Assembly: GCA_015039365.1 (NCBI GenBank)
Contig: WION01000633.1
Span: 1 to 27,220, forward strand
Source: Amanita rubescens
Taxonomy: Eukaryota > Basidiomycota > Agaricomycetes > Agaricales > Amanitaceae
DNA: 27,220 nucleotides
Direction of reading: 5' to 3'
Translations under genes and position numbers: made by a program
The notes under the pieces: generated by a model
The model's database searches: none
What the model was told of the DNA's origin: nothing
Seen by the model: the letters and a program-made list of their open reading frames with translations, nothing else
Shown here: positions 10,181 to 20,897 of the stretch, piece after piece
Layout of the letters: every line of letters starts with the position of its first letter
Position numbering within the stretch: the first letter of the stretch is position 1

Positions 10181-11085
10181 TCATCACCGCCGTGGCAAAC
10201 CTCTCGGCTTAACGCTCCACCTACCCCCATATTTGAATCGATTTTCTTTACTCATTCGTCCCGACCCGTTTCATCACTCCTATTCCATATATAGATGCTG
10301 TATATGCCCTCTGTAGTAGTATAGGACTTCGAACGGGAATTTTGAATCAGATCCCTTTGACTATCCATGTGCGAATTCTTTACTTGAAATTGTTTTATCG
10401 ACCACCAAACGCGTTTGCTTCGCGAACGAACATTGAACGTTGAACAACCTTTTATTCCGTTCCCACGATCTCCTCACTGGCATCCTTATCTTATCGCTTT
10501 GCACATATTTGACCCAGAGCCTGTGCACGACCTTTTTCGTTTGCTGCGTTTTTGTCCAAGTTCAAAATCCTACTTCGATACCTTCTTCTGCTTCGCTGAC
10601 AGTGACATTTTTCCGCTCATATCCTCCGTTCCATCTTTCCGGTTGGTTCCAATATCGGCGAAGCAGCAATTTTCCCATCCTTCAACACCTGGATGTGTTT
10701 ACTTGTCAATGCGATTGAATATAGACTTGACTCCGAAGGTCATACATACACAATTATTTTCAAGACGACAAACATGTTCTATCATTGATCTATCTCCCAG
10801 AATACCAATACTTCTTTCGCCCTCTATATATACAGGGTGACACGAAGAGAGCGAATTCGTATGACGGAGGACGCGGATTCAAGACCGACGATTTTGCAAA
10901 GATAGGCAGGATAGCTTGTAGCTTATACCTCAGACCATGGCTGACGTCAATTTTCCCGAAGATTATTGTTCGGTTGACTTCTCTTTCTCCGTTACATCAC
11001 GTCTGTTGATGCCACGTGCGCGGTTGCCGCGAAGCTGAAAGATATCAATAAAGGTACGCATCAATACAAGTCTAAAAGTTGGCGT
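10181..11085. repeat. 3' flank of gene D, partly repeated at 12060-12560
   Basis: No gene is supported; open frames at 10415-10840 and 10440-10718 overlap each other and carry no recognised domain. Three blocks are alignable, in the same order and orientation, with sequence upstream of gene E: 10310-10415 with 12060-12160 (shared CCCTTTGACTA...CATGTG...TCGACCAC), 10787-10824 with 12467-12504 (CTTCTTTCG), and 10979-11040 with 12500-12560 (CGTGCG...GGTTGCC). This shows that flanking DNA was duplicated together with the genes. Confidence 0.45.
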
Positions 11086-11397
11086 TTACGGCGGGGTACT
11101 ACCAGTATTAACCCTGTTCGGGAGTTTCACCGCGGCGGGAGCATCTTCTGGCGATTTATCATGAGGAGGAATCTCTCCGAGAGAAAGAACCCGGCTGGGA
11201 GTCGTGCTAGGAGGAGGAATATGAATCTGGGCGAAGAGGAATACAGGCCGGAAATTTGTCAGGTGGAGAAACATGGCCAGGAGTTTTTCCAGAGCAGTGA
11301 CGCGGATGTATCATGTGGGCGAGGACAACGATACTGCCGAAAGCAATGGAGTGCACAAATGCACTCATAAAGTTTACAGCAAGAGCTGTACCTTCAC
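11086..11397 (-). pseudogene. Member F: decayed inverted copy
   Basis: On the minus strand the family start ATGAAG-GTACAGCTC is present as GTGAAG-GTACAGCTC (start at 11397-11395), so the initiator ATG has been lost. The following intron relic (11391-11351) keeps the GTACAGC...GCTGTAAAC 5' end but is 41 bases long instead of about 55. Its acceptor CAG is now CAC at 11351. Remnants of the signal-peptide exon follow, then GKTPGHVSPP and a Pro-rich segment (IHIPPPSTTPS, EIPPHDKSPED) related to gene E, ending at TAA 11088-11086. A 62-codon open frame (11274-11086) survives but has no family start. The changes are substitutions as well as deletions, so decay is real here. Confidence 0.7.
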
Positions 11398-11486
11398 TGT
11401 CATTTCAGTGAGTTAGCAAAGATGGGGAATTCACGTTTGAAGAATCCAGGCAAGATGCTTCTCCGAGAAAGAAGGCAAAGCAAAAT

Positions 11487-11667
11487 CCTCTATACCTTTT
11501 CGACGATGTTGCACACCGGTCAGCGTGGGCGATGGCTTCTATTTCGAGACATGGCGAAGGTTGCATCCGCAGTCCAAAGGAGAGGCTATTATATCAATTA
11601 TCCGTTTCAGAAACCCATATTTACCACATGTCCGTACCTCACGCCAAGAAATCAGTTGCATCCGCAG
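11487..11667 (-). promoter_or_regulatory. Decayed promoter of pseudogene F
   Basis: Read on the minus strand, CATCGTCGAAAAGGTATAGAGG corresponds to the family core (GTCGTCGAAAAGGTATAAAGAGG) with the TATA box damaged to TATAGAGG. The upstream box CTGCGGATGCAA occurs twice, at 11582-11571 and 11667-11656, as identical 12-base copies 85 bases apart. It differs from gene D's box by one base. Confidence 0.55.
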
Positions 11668-13063
11668 CAGTAGCGTTGTGTCGTGTATTCATGCCAGCCT
11701 GGAATTTTATGAATGAAGGCTTTAAAATCGCATTGTTGTGTCTTTGCATTAGACGGAATCAAGTGATTGAAGTCAGCCATCTGTTCCGCGACCACAGGGA
11801 TAGCGCAGCCGGAAATTCGAGACAAGATGATTTTTTCACAACCGCACGAGAACCAGTGTCTTCGTTCTCATCAGGAAACGGTCGGAAATTTTAAATGAGT
11901 TGTACAATGTAAACTGCGCCTGCCATAATATTCTTACTCGAAGAACAATCCTAGTGTCAAACTCAAATACTACCCTGAATCTATCCGTAGTACCTACGGA
12001 CTGCTGCCCTCACGCATTCCTTTTTCACTATATGCGGCCTCATATACTATATACCTATGTCTGGAATAGAATTCGATAGGATCGTGAATTACGCCCCTTG
12101 ACTACACATGTGCCGGTTGTGAAGCATTTGAAAGCTGCCTTCTCGACCACTCATCGCGTAGCTGCCAGCGCCCTCACGTCAGACGTAAGCCAAGCGGGAG
12201 GGTGACACGAGCCGTGAAGACAGTTCGTTTCCGTTTGTTCATCGTCTTGCCATAAATCTCCATCCTTGACTGTTAAAATTCTTTTGTGCTCTATACGGGG
12301 AAGTATCACGAATAGATGCGTGCGGATGACATGTGGCGTTGACAGGTTTCCGAGACTTTTTAGATCAGCGGATTCGAAGGTTAGCTTGAATGGAGGCCAA
12401 GATGAGAGTCCGCACCACTCCGCTGGCATAACTTGATGTTCAATGCTGTATTGTTAACGTGGTTTATCCTCAATCTCTCAGAACTAGATCCTTCTTTCGT
12501 TCTCCCTTTGATACATTGCGTTTGTCAATCGCGCGTGCGGTTGCCATGAAACCGAACCCGAAAATAAAGAGACTAAAAAACGTAGTAAGTGCTGCGCAGA
12601 AGATTGATTATACTGTGTCCAACGCCGGTACCGGAATTGTTGCCCGGGTTCGCATGTTACAGCATGTATGATTCACATTTGCACTCGTGTAAAGCTTCCG
12701 GCCATATCCTCACGAGAAAAGGTACACTGGCCCTCATTGTATTTCGCGTAGAATTTGACTCTCGCAATCTTGAAGTTAGCTATATTTGGCTATGCTCTTC
12801 TGAAGTGGCTGACTTCGAATCATCTGGTTCCGCCTAATGCAAAAACGCACTGATACGGTTTACGGACTTCTCTTGAGGGTATCGACAAGTCGTGCGCTGA
12901 CATTGGATACCCAGCACAACATTATTGCTGCGGCTCCCATATGGAACTAGTGTTTTCTTGGCGTGACGGCATGGCGTGCAGATATACTTTCTTGTGGCAA
13001 AAAAAAAGCGAGTTCCTCAAACGCCGCGAGTGAGAATGTTAACATAACAACACCTCCTTTGAA
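11668..13063. other. Intergenic between F and E
   Basis: No supported gene. The 12060-12560 part repeats the 3' flank of gene D (see 10181-11085). This suggests that a plus-strand family member once lay before it, but I find no signal-peptide exon there. The segment 13015-13063 (CCTCAAACGCC..GAGTG..) matches the region upstream of gene D's box. Open frames such as 12459-12671 and 12589-12837 have no recognised content. Confidence 0.45.
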
Positions 13064-13150
13064 CTGCGGACGCACCATACGCCATATCTCGAAATTCTGA
13101 AATCATCATCCACATCAACCGGCCTGTAATGTCGTCGAAAAGGTATAAAA
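13064..13150 (+). promoter_or_regulatory. Family promoter of gene E
   Basis: The box CTGCGGACGCAC is at 13064-13075, with the right arm imperfect. The core GTCGTCGAAAAGGTATAAAA ends with the TATA element at 13144-13150, and CTTCGTTCTTCAGACAAGC follows at about 13163. Confidence 0.6.
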
Positions 13151-13237
13151 AGGCTCCGGCTATGCCTTCGTTCTTCAGACAAGCACCTTCCCCCGTTTTC
13201 GAAGTCGACTTCCGAATTCTCTACCCCCCGAACAACA

Positions 13238-14215
13238 ATGAAGGTAAAGATTTTGCTGCGAGCATTATGATCATGGTCAACTCACGCATTTCATGCAGTT
13301 CACTGCGCTCGGGAGCCTTGTTGCTCTTGCCCTCATCAGTGTAGCTGCTGCCGCCGTGGTTCCTCCCGTTGGCAAAGCTCCTGGTTACGTCCCTCCGCCT
13401 GGCAAAACTCTGGACCATGTCCCTCCTCCTTCCAAAACCCCTGACCACATTCCTCCGCCGCCCCCCAGCGCAACTCCCGGCCAGGTTCCTCCCCGTGGCA
13501 AACCTCCAGGCAAGGCTCCACCCACTGATAAGACTCCTGGACAAATGTCTGGCGGAAAAACTCCCAACCAAGTTACTCCCAGTGACACGATTCCAGACAA
13601 GGCTCCTCCCCAAGGCGAACCGCACGGTCAGGTTCCTCCTCCTGCCAAAACTCCCACCCATATTCCTCCGCCGCCCCCCAGCGCAACTCCCAACCAGGCT
13701 CCTCCTCACGGAAAGCCCCCCGGCAAGGTTCCCCAAGACAAAACTCCCGGACAACTTCCTCCTGCTGGGAAAACTCCCGACAAGGTTACTCCCCGTGACG
13801 TGATTCCAGACAAGGCTCCTCCCCAAGGCGAACCCCATGGTCAGGTTCCTCCTCCTGCCAAAACTCCCACCCATATTCCTCCGCCGCCCCCAGCGCAACT
13901 CCCAACCATGTTCCTCCCCATGGCAAACCTCCGGGTAAGGTTCCATCCACTGATAAGACTCCTGGACAAATGTCTGGCGGAAAAACTCACCAAGTTACCC
14001 CCTGTGATGCGATTCCAGACAAGGCTCCTCCCCAAGGCGAACCTCACGGTCAGGTTCCTCCTCCCGCCAAAACTCCCACCCATATTCCCGCCGCCCCCCA
14101 GCGCACTCCCAGCCAGGTTCCTCCTCCTCATGGTAAGCCTCCTGGGGAGGCCCCTCCCCAAGGCAAGACTCCCGGCCAGGTTCCTCCCAAGGGCAAAACT
14201 CCGGGCCAGGCCTAA
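13238..14215 (+). CDS. Member E: proline-rich repeat secreted protein
   Basis: Exon 1 is ATGAAG at 13238-13243, intron 1 is 13244-13298 (55 bases) and exon 2 starts at 13299. The signal peptide is FTALGSLVALALISVAAAA. It is followed by the PPVGKAPGYVPPPGKT module shared with C and D and by about 3.5 copies of a 71-residue repeat rich in Pro, Gly, Lys and Gln. The frame holds from 13299 to about 13887. There a run of six C in the other repeat copies is five C long (13887-13891). After it the family-like reading moves to another frame and ends with GKTPGQA and TAA at 14213-14215, while the uncorrected frame runs to 14306 with unrelated residues. The intended protein is about 307 residues. No cysteine domain follows, unlike A and B. 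A structural or cell-wall role would fit the Pro-rich composition but is only a guess. Confidence 0.65.
13441..14205 (+). repeat. 213-base repeat inside gene E
   Basis: The marker ATTCCTCCGCCG occurs at 13449, 13662 and 13875 (exactly 213 bases apart), and its variant ATTCCCGCCG at 14084 (209 bases later). The unit codes HIPPPPPSATP, a PPHGKPPGK segment, KTPGQ/KTPDK motifs and PDKAPPQGEPHGQVPPPAKTP. The fourth unit has a three-base loss (KTHQVT for KTPNQVT) and a locally shifted stretch (IPAAPQRTPS for IPPPPPSATP) whose two indels cancel. Confidence 0.75.
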
Positions 14216-14937
14216 GATCGCACCTCAAACATCGACTTCGAATTTATACCCTTGTGTAGCTTGTCTCACTTTCCACGATCTTTTGCGAACACTTTCCTTC
14301 ACTTGATCCATCTCCGCCTTTTTCATATATGGTTGCTATAGATATACCCTGGGATGTTACTAGTAACGTAGAGCCGAACTTTGAAATATCACCTTTAATT
14401 GTTCTCTCGTGTTAACCGCTCAATGAATAGCTTCAAGTTTGTCTACCACAAATATCGGCATGTTCTTGCACTGGTGCAATCCTCGCCGCGCCTGACATCC
14501 TGAAAATTAGCTCGTGGACGGAGTCCCGCAAGTTTTGACGCCTGACCTCCGAGGATTTTCGCCATCTAAATATAGAGTTCCGTTCTTCGGTTGGTATAAT
14601 CGTCCCTAAATAGATTGTTTTCCCGAGAGAGTCGTATACTCGACGTTGGTAATGGGATCATATAGCTCTTGGCTAATTCTAGCAGAGTTGAAGCCGAACA
14701 AATGACTAAACGTCATCGCGATATCATCCCATTGACGACTCGAAAAACTGTGCTGGCGACAGTTCCATTGTCATTGCACGAGTTTAATCCTGAAACTCTT
14801 ATTTTCATCGGTATCTGATCTGGAGATATTTCAGTTCGGGAAAAGGAAGGTGACAGAGTGACACAATTGGTTGATTTGGCACGTGATCGTGAGCGTGGAG
14901 CTAAATTGGTGGGAAAAGTTTTCGAAGGGCATTACCA
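14216..14937. other. Intergenic between E and cyclophilin
   Basis: I see no gene, family promoter or clear repeat. It should contain E's 3' end and the cyclophilin promoter, but no element stands out. Confidence 0.4.
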
Positions 14938-15764
14938 ATGTCGGGAGGACGTCACCAATTGTGAGCCTCATATTTCATACCTATCTTGGAAGTCTAACGT
15001 CTCAACCTTTTAGCCATTCGTATTCGTGAGTTATTCCCCGTGACTAAGACGCGTCAAGTTTCATCGAGTCATTTTACACAGTTTGATATTGCTATCAACT
15101 ACAGGAAAGCAGGGCGCCTTGTCTTCAGGTTGTATGATGACATTGTTCCGAAAACAGCCCGCAACTTCCGGGAGCTGGCAACGGGTCAACATGGGTTTGG
15201 TTACGCCGGCAGTACGTTTCATCGGATAATGCCTAATGTGCGCATTCATGGAATTTTTACTTGTCTTACATGAATTGATGTTCTTCGCAGTTCATGATCC
15301 AAGGTGGCGATATCACGCATCATGATGGCAGGGGCGGGAAATCTATCTACCCGGAAAGGTGGTTTCCAGGTATAAAAATGCTAGAATTGAAGGAAAACAT
15401 AACTCACAATATTTTAGATGAAAACTTCAAATTACAACATTCCAAGCCTGGCTTGTTGTCCATGGCCAGTGGCGGACCAACACGAACGGCTCGCAGGTAC
15501 GCATTCTGTGGGTTTTGCGAGGCATATGATGTACGGATCGCTTCTAGTTCTTCATTACAACTGCCATTACCCCCTGGGTAAGCTTCGTCTTCATGTTAAG
15601 CTGCCAGTGAGCTTAGTTTATTCCCAAAGCTGGACGATCGACATGTGGTGTTCGGAGAAGTTAAAACTGGGATGCTCTTGGTCAGGCGAATCGAAGCTGC
15701 GGGTACGACATCTGGGACGCCGAGGGTAAAGGTCACAATCACCTCAAGCGGTATCATAGAGTAA
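14938..15764 (+). pseudogene. Cyclophilin-type peptidyl-prolyl isomerase, frameshifted
   Basis: Cyclophilins catalyse cis-trans isomerisation of Xaa-Pro bonds. Well supported exons are 15082-15237, 15291-15369, 15418-15496, 15548-15577 and 15630-15764 (TAA), separated by 48-53 base introns. Family motifs follow in order: GRLVFRLYDDIVPKTARNFRELATG, FHRIMPN joined to [34 protein letters not shown] and LDDRHVVFGEV. The active-site Arg, Phe, Met, Gln, Trp and His are all present. In exon 15418-15496 one base is missing near 15477-15481: the nucleotides read as GPNTNGSQ in the shifted frame, which is what joins correctly to FFITT. The 5' end is tentative: exon 14938-14960 (MSGGRHQ..) and a 12-base exon 15014-15025 (PFVF) lead into FDIAIN, but exon 1 is one base short for a perfect join. 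Either a recent pseudogene or a functional gene with two sequence errors; the conserved active site favours the latter. Confidence 0.75.
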
Positions 15765-16160
15765 TTTTCGTCTTGCTCGGCCCGCAAGGTATTCATGTCC
15801 CGTCTAATCTGAATAATTTAAATTATCTTTCGAGCCTTATGAACGTTGCCCTTGGACCTCGTTGCCACCTGCCGTCGTAGCTCCCGATTGTTACGAAATC
15901 AGATCGCCTTTTATCTCTTTCAAGCGCTGCGGATCAGTGCTTGCCTCCCTGACATCAATTGCAAAGCTTTCAAACAATGCTCGCTTAACGTCATTTGTGG
16001 CCACCTAAATAGCTGTCTTGGTGGCAATTGTCTGCATATATATAAGGCCCTGGATCTTCTGGGCCATTATTGTTCTCCACTCCTCGTCTTGCTTATCCTC
16101 CGTTTCTGTGCGTGACTGACGCTTCATATTCTTCATTGCTAATTCTATCATGAAAGCAGG
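15765..16160. other. Interval upstream of the LRR/F-box-like gene
   Basis: An open frame at 15846-16115 includes RRSSRLLRNQIAFYLFQALRIS, which loosely resembles the region just after the F-box in mushroom F-box/LRR proteins. It may be a displaced 5' part of the next gene, but I cannot join it with confidence. Confidence 0.3.
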
Positions 16161-17260
16161 ATGGAAAGCCTATACGCCGATTTGCATGTCTGCCTCAACG
16201 ATCCAACGACGTGTATGAAGTTACTCCGCAGTCCTCCAGTTGAGGCCCAGGGCATCCTTATCACGTTTGATCCAGCATTGCCCTATTCTCTTCAGGACGC
16301 GAGGAGATGACCCTTCGACTCCTCAAATCCTTCTCGTCCTGCAGGCAATTGACGAGCCTCGCTATTCCCAGAATCTCTCCCGTTCACGCACCAATCATCG
16401 CAAATTACTCCGCCCTCACGCGCCTGTCAATCGGCAAGGTCAACCTCTTTGTCGCCGTACACGTCCTCACCATGTGCACCTCACTTCAGAACATTGAATT
16501 CAAAATGATAACATACAGCACAAAGCAATCCATGCCACCGCTCCTCTATGACCGGCAACAACTAAAAGCCATGAAAAGTATCAAGATACGCGATGCACAA
16601 TGTCATTTCATGGACCTACTACACCACTTTGCATGTCCCCGTCTTGAGGTCTTGGACGTGACCAACAATCGGATACAATGTTCGGTGGGCGAGCAGCTAC
16701 GCTGGTTCTTGTCATGCGAAACTGCATTCACCGACTTCCTGCTCCACTCCACGACTAATTTGAAGGAGCTGTCCGTCTTTGACGATAACGAAAGCGACCC
16801 TTTGGACGTCGGGCTTGCCGAGACATTGCACTACGTCTACAACCAAATCCTTCGCCACCCCTGTGTTCTGCAAAAGGTTTGCATCCCAAGGTTAACAGAG
16901 ATGCCGTTCAAGCACAGCGGATTCAAGTTCCTACACGATTTGCGTGATGCGATTTCCTTGCTTTCTCAGGAATTGCCTGTGGACCGTGTTATGGACCCCC
17001 TCCTCCTGCCTGGTGTCCTACGAGCGTACATTCATGATGCAGTCAGGGGTGCAACGTGTCCTCGTCCGAGAGAGGGACATGTGCCGTTGGCGATAGACCA
17101 CTCGACCAATATTATGCCAAAAGGTTACGTGTTTGCCTGTGACGACTGCCCGCAGAAGACGCGGAACGAGAAGAGCATACTAGCTATTAGAATGTTCGCC
17201 GAACTTGCTGATTTTCATTACGATATCCGTATTGGCGATAGGATAGTTTTGAACTGTTGA
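16161..17260 (+). CDS. Leucine-rich F-box-like protein, uncertain 5' end
   Basis: The main open frame starts at ATG 16307 and codes 317 residues. It has LRR-like periodicity (LTSLAIPRIS, LTRLSIGKVNL, LEVLDVTNNRIQ, LKELSVFDDNES) and a C-terminal half with CDDC. This is the usual look of the C-terminal part of the large F-box/LRR families of Agaricomycetes, which select substrates for SCF ubiquitin ligases. The F-box itself is not seen. A second open stretch from ATG 16161 (MESLYADLHVCLND..., 49 codons) ends at TGA just past the start of the main frame, and its reading would continue into it if one base were missing near 16300. The total would be about 363 residues. No intron is needed in the main frame. 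Function is inferred only from general appearance. Confidence 0.5.
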
Positions 17261-17959
17261 ATCTTGGCAACCAGAGATTGTACGGTTAATGTTCACGATG
17301 ATGGTATTCTGTTAATAATGTTATATTCCAAACATGCTGACGTGGCATTGTCGTGTCATCGATTATCAGTAATATATCGCATTCCTGGTTGAGTAAAGTC
17401 CCATTCATTATATCTCGCATCGATGGGGCGAGAACATTTGTCCGACAAGGCGAGAGGTGCGGATGTGGGTCGTATCGATCGCAATTATGTGTCAAGGCGG
17501 GTTTGTGACAAGAAGCTCTGGGGTGACGCGAATCCTCGTCCAGAGTTGGGCCACCTTTCGCCAGTGTTTGGATACGGTGGAGGGGACGGGGCGTCTTGAC
17601 GGTGACCGAGCAAAAGGGAGCAGCTGGAGCGTCTGGCTGAGACTACCGGGGATCATGCACCCTTTGCTATTGGCATATGCGGTAATATATTGACGAGGAC
17701 AGGTTTCCATTGACGTCGGTCTCTTTTCGCCTGCCGTTCTGTTTGGCGAGAAATCAAAATGCAAAATGGAGTCTCTGTCGATATGTCAGTGAGAAACAGA
17801 AGAAACAATCAAGATGATACTTATCTCGTTCCCCACAGCCGCGGTGGTAAGTGCGAGGCCCGCGGACTTGCCATGCGTATTGGGATAAAAAGTGGTGATG
17901 GCGAGAACAATAATGAGCGACCAAGCGAACGAAGCGACGCGGCATCTGTGACTCAAGCG

Positions 17960-18026
17960 GGTACGCGTCACACGTGGGCGCGTACCGTGACATACCCGTA
18001 CCCATCGTACCCGCATACCCGCGGGT
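17960..18026. repeat. Hairpin plus TACCC repeats
   Basis: GGTACGCG (17960-17967) and CGCGTACC (17979-17986) form a perfect 8-base stem with an 11-base loop. From 17993 four TACCC units spaced 6-10 bases follow, ending in the palindrome ACCCGCGGGT (18017-18026). Confidence 0.5.
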
Positions 18027-18316
18027 TATCCTTAGCGAACACTAACTCAGGGGCGAATCCTGAACTTCCTTTCGAATCGGCCTACGCGACAACACGGCAT
18101 TAGACACCAGCTCTCTCTATTCGGAAACTTTAAACGATAGTTTGGCTAGAGCATCGCGACCAACAAACTCGGTATCAAGAACATCAGTTTCTGGACGCCG
18201 ATTTCAACGCACTGATGTTGGACTACCTCAAGGAGACGTATCTTCCTAAGTAACTCCATACTAGCGCGTAAGTGTACCATCTTTGGGTGTTCGAGTGGCG
18301 CCGCTTTACAAATCAT

Positions 18317-18378
18317 TGATCAGGTCTGATATGACGCTTACAGGTCGATGCACGGCGTCATATCGGTATTACTGATCA
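18317..18378. promoter_or_regulatory. Nested dyad upstream of OYE
   Basis: GATATGACGC (18328-18337) and GCGTCATATC (18355-18364) are perfect inverted copies around a 17-base loop. TGATCA lies on each side at 18317-18322 and 18373-18378. The inner arms carry TGACGC/GCGTCA, close to bZIP (CRE-type) half sites. A role in controlling the OYE gene is inference. Confidence 0.35.
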
Positions 18379-18484
18379 TCCCATTTCGTCACATATTTCA
18401 CAGGCCATAGAGTGCTTATAATCGGAGACGACGGGCTGAACAGCATCATCTCCGACTCGGTCTTTTGAATCTCTCTGCAGAAAA

Positions 18485-20016
<1,532 letters not shown>

Positions 20017-20032
20017 ACTAGATATAGAGTAA

Positions 20033-20897
20033 TATCGATGTATGTGTACGATTAGAATACTGTCTGTGACGAACGTTTTATACCACTAGAAAAACTCCCA
20101 CCGTGAATGAAGAAAAGTTACATGTAATTAGCGCGATCGGTTATTTGCTGAGGGATTAAGCTCAGTCAGACAACGAGCCTCCGGTTCTGCCAGTATTACT
20201 GCTTATTTCCCTACACTCATAGTATAATTTACCTTGTTACCTTGCGCAGCAAGGTCACTCGCAAAGTAAAATAATAATAAACGTGGGAAACATGCAGAGA
20301 TAAGATAAGATGATTCGGTTTTCCTCTTCATCGATCATCCTTCCTCTACTTGGAACATATTAACGAAAATGTGTGGATTTATATGAAGAAATCGGGCGCA
20401 AGGTTCGTGTCGGCGCTCCAGCGACGCTCGCTCTCGTACTGATTTACCATAACGGTATTATGTCATGTTTGGTCCATCCTGACTCGGACTCGGACAACTG
20501 CCAGCAAATCCAAAAAGTTACTACGTGTATTTCAATAGACTCGGACTATGTGGCGCCGAGTTTGACATGCCTGGTTCTAGTTTGCAGCGAATCGGCTAGT
20601 AGACGGAAAGCCAGCACGACGACGACTAATACTGGCGAATTGTCATCAAACACACTTCAGGTCGGCGCTCATTCACATTCGTCAATCAATCAACCGTTTT
20701 TTAACGGTATGTTTTGAATGCTCTTCATGATGGCGCTTTTTTTAAAGCCTCGGGACTGCAGTTTGCGATGCGGAAAAGTCAAAGGGTCTCTGCTATATGG
20801 GAATATACCTCGTCCATTCGGCGTCACATCGGTCTTTGATGTGCCTGATTCATATATAATGAAGGTTGTGGAAGAATGTTGAGTAGAAGTCTTCGCT
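20033..20897. other. Intergenic between OYE and esterase
   Basis: An open frame at 20373-20717 (114 codons; Ser/Thr-rich near its end) has no recognised domain and is not called. TATATAATGAAGG at 20853-20865 lies about 40 bases before the esterase ATG and may include its TATA element. Confidence 0.4.

Larger units (their letters stand above)
17261..18484. other. Intergenic with inverted repeats, upstream of OYE
   Basis: No gene is supported; the open frames 17457-17693 and 17759-18103 on plus and 17492-17764 and 17786-18016 on minus overlap and lack domains. Two structured spots stand out. At 17960-18026 a hairpin (GGTACGCG paired with CGCGTACC) is followed by TACCC-type repeats. At 18317-18378 there is a 62-base dyad about 110-170 bases before the OYE start codon. 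Confidence 0.45.

Noticed and set aside
13221..13946. 241-codon minus-strand frame
   Set aside because: Antisense of gene E's Pro-rich repeats, with no promoter or start evidence.
5031..14205. Kex2-processed repeat peptides (as in fungal KEP proteins)
   Set aside because: The repeats have single PRD/ARD arginines but no regular Lys-Arg or Arg-Arg sites between units.
17786..18016. Minus-strand frame with a hydrophobic segment as a membrane protein
   Set aside because: Short, overlaps a plus-strand frame and the hairpin/TACCC repeat, and no exon structure or homology is visible.
20373..20717. 114-codon frame before the esterase
   Set aside because: No recognisable domain or signal peptide; Ser/Thr runs alone are not enough.
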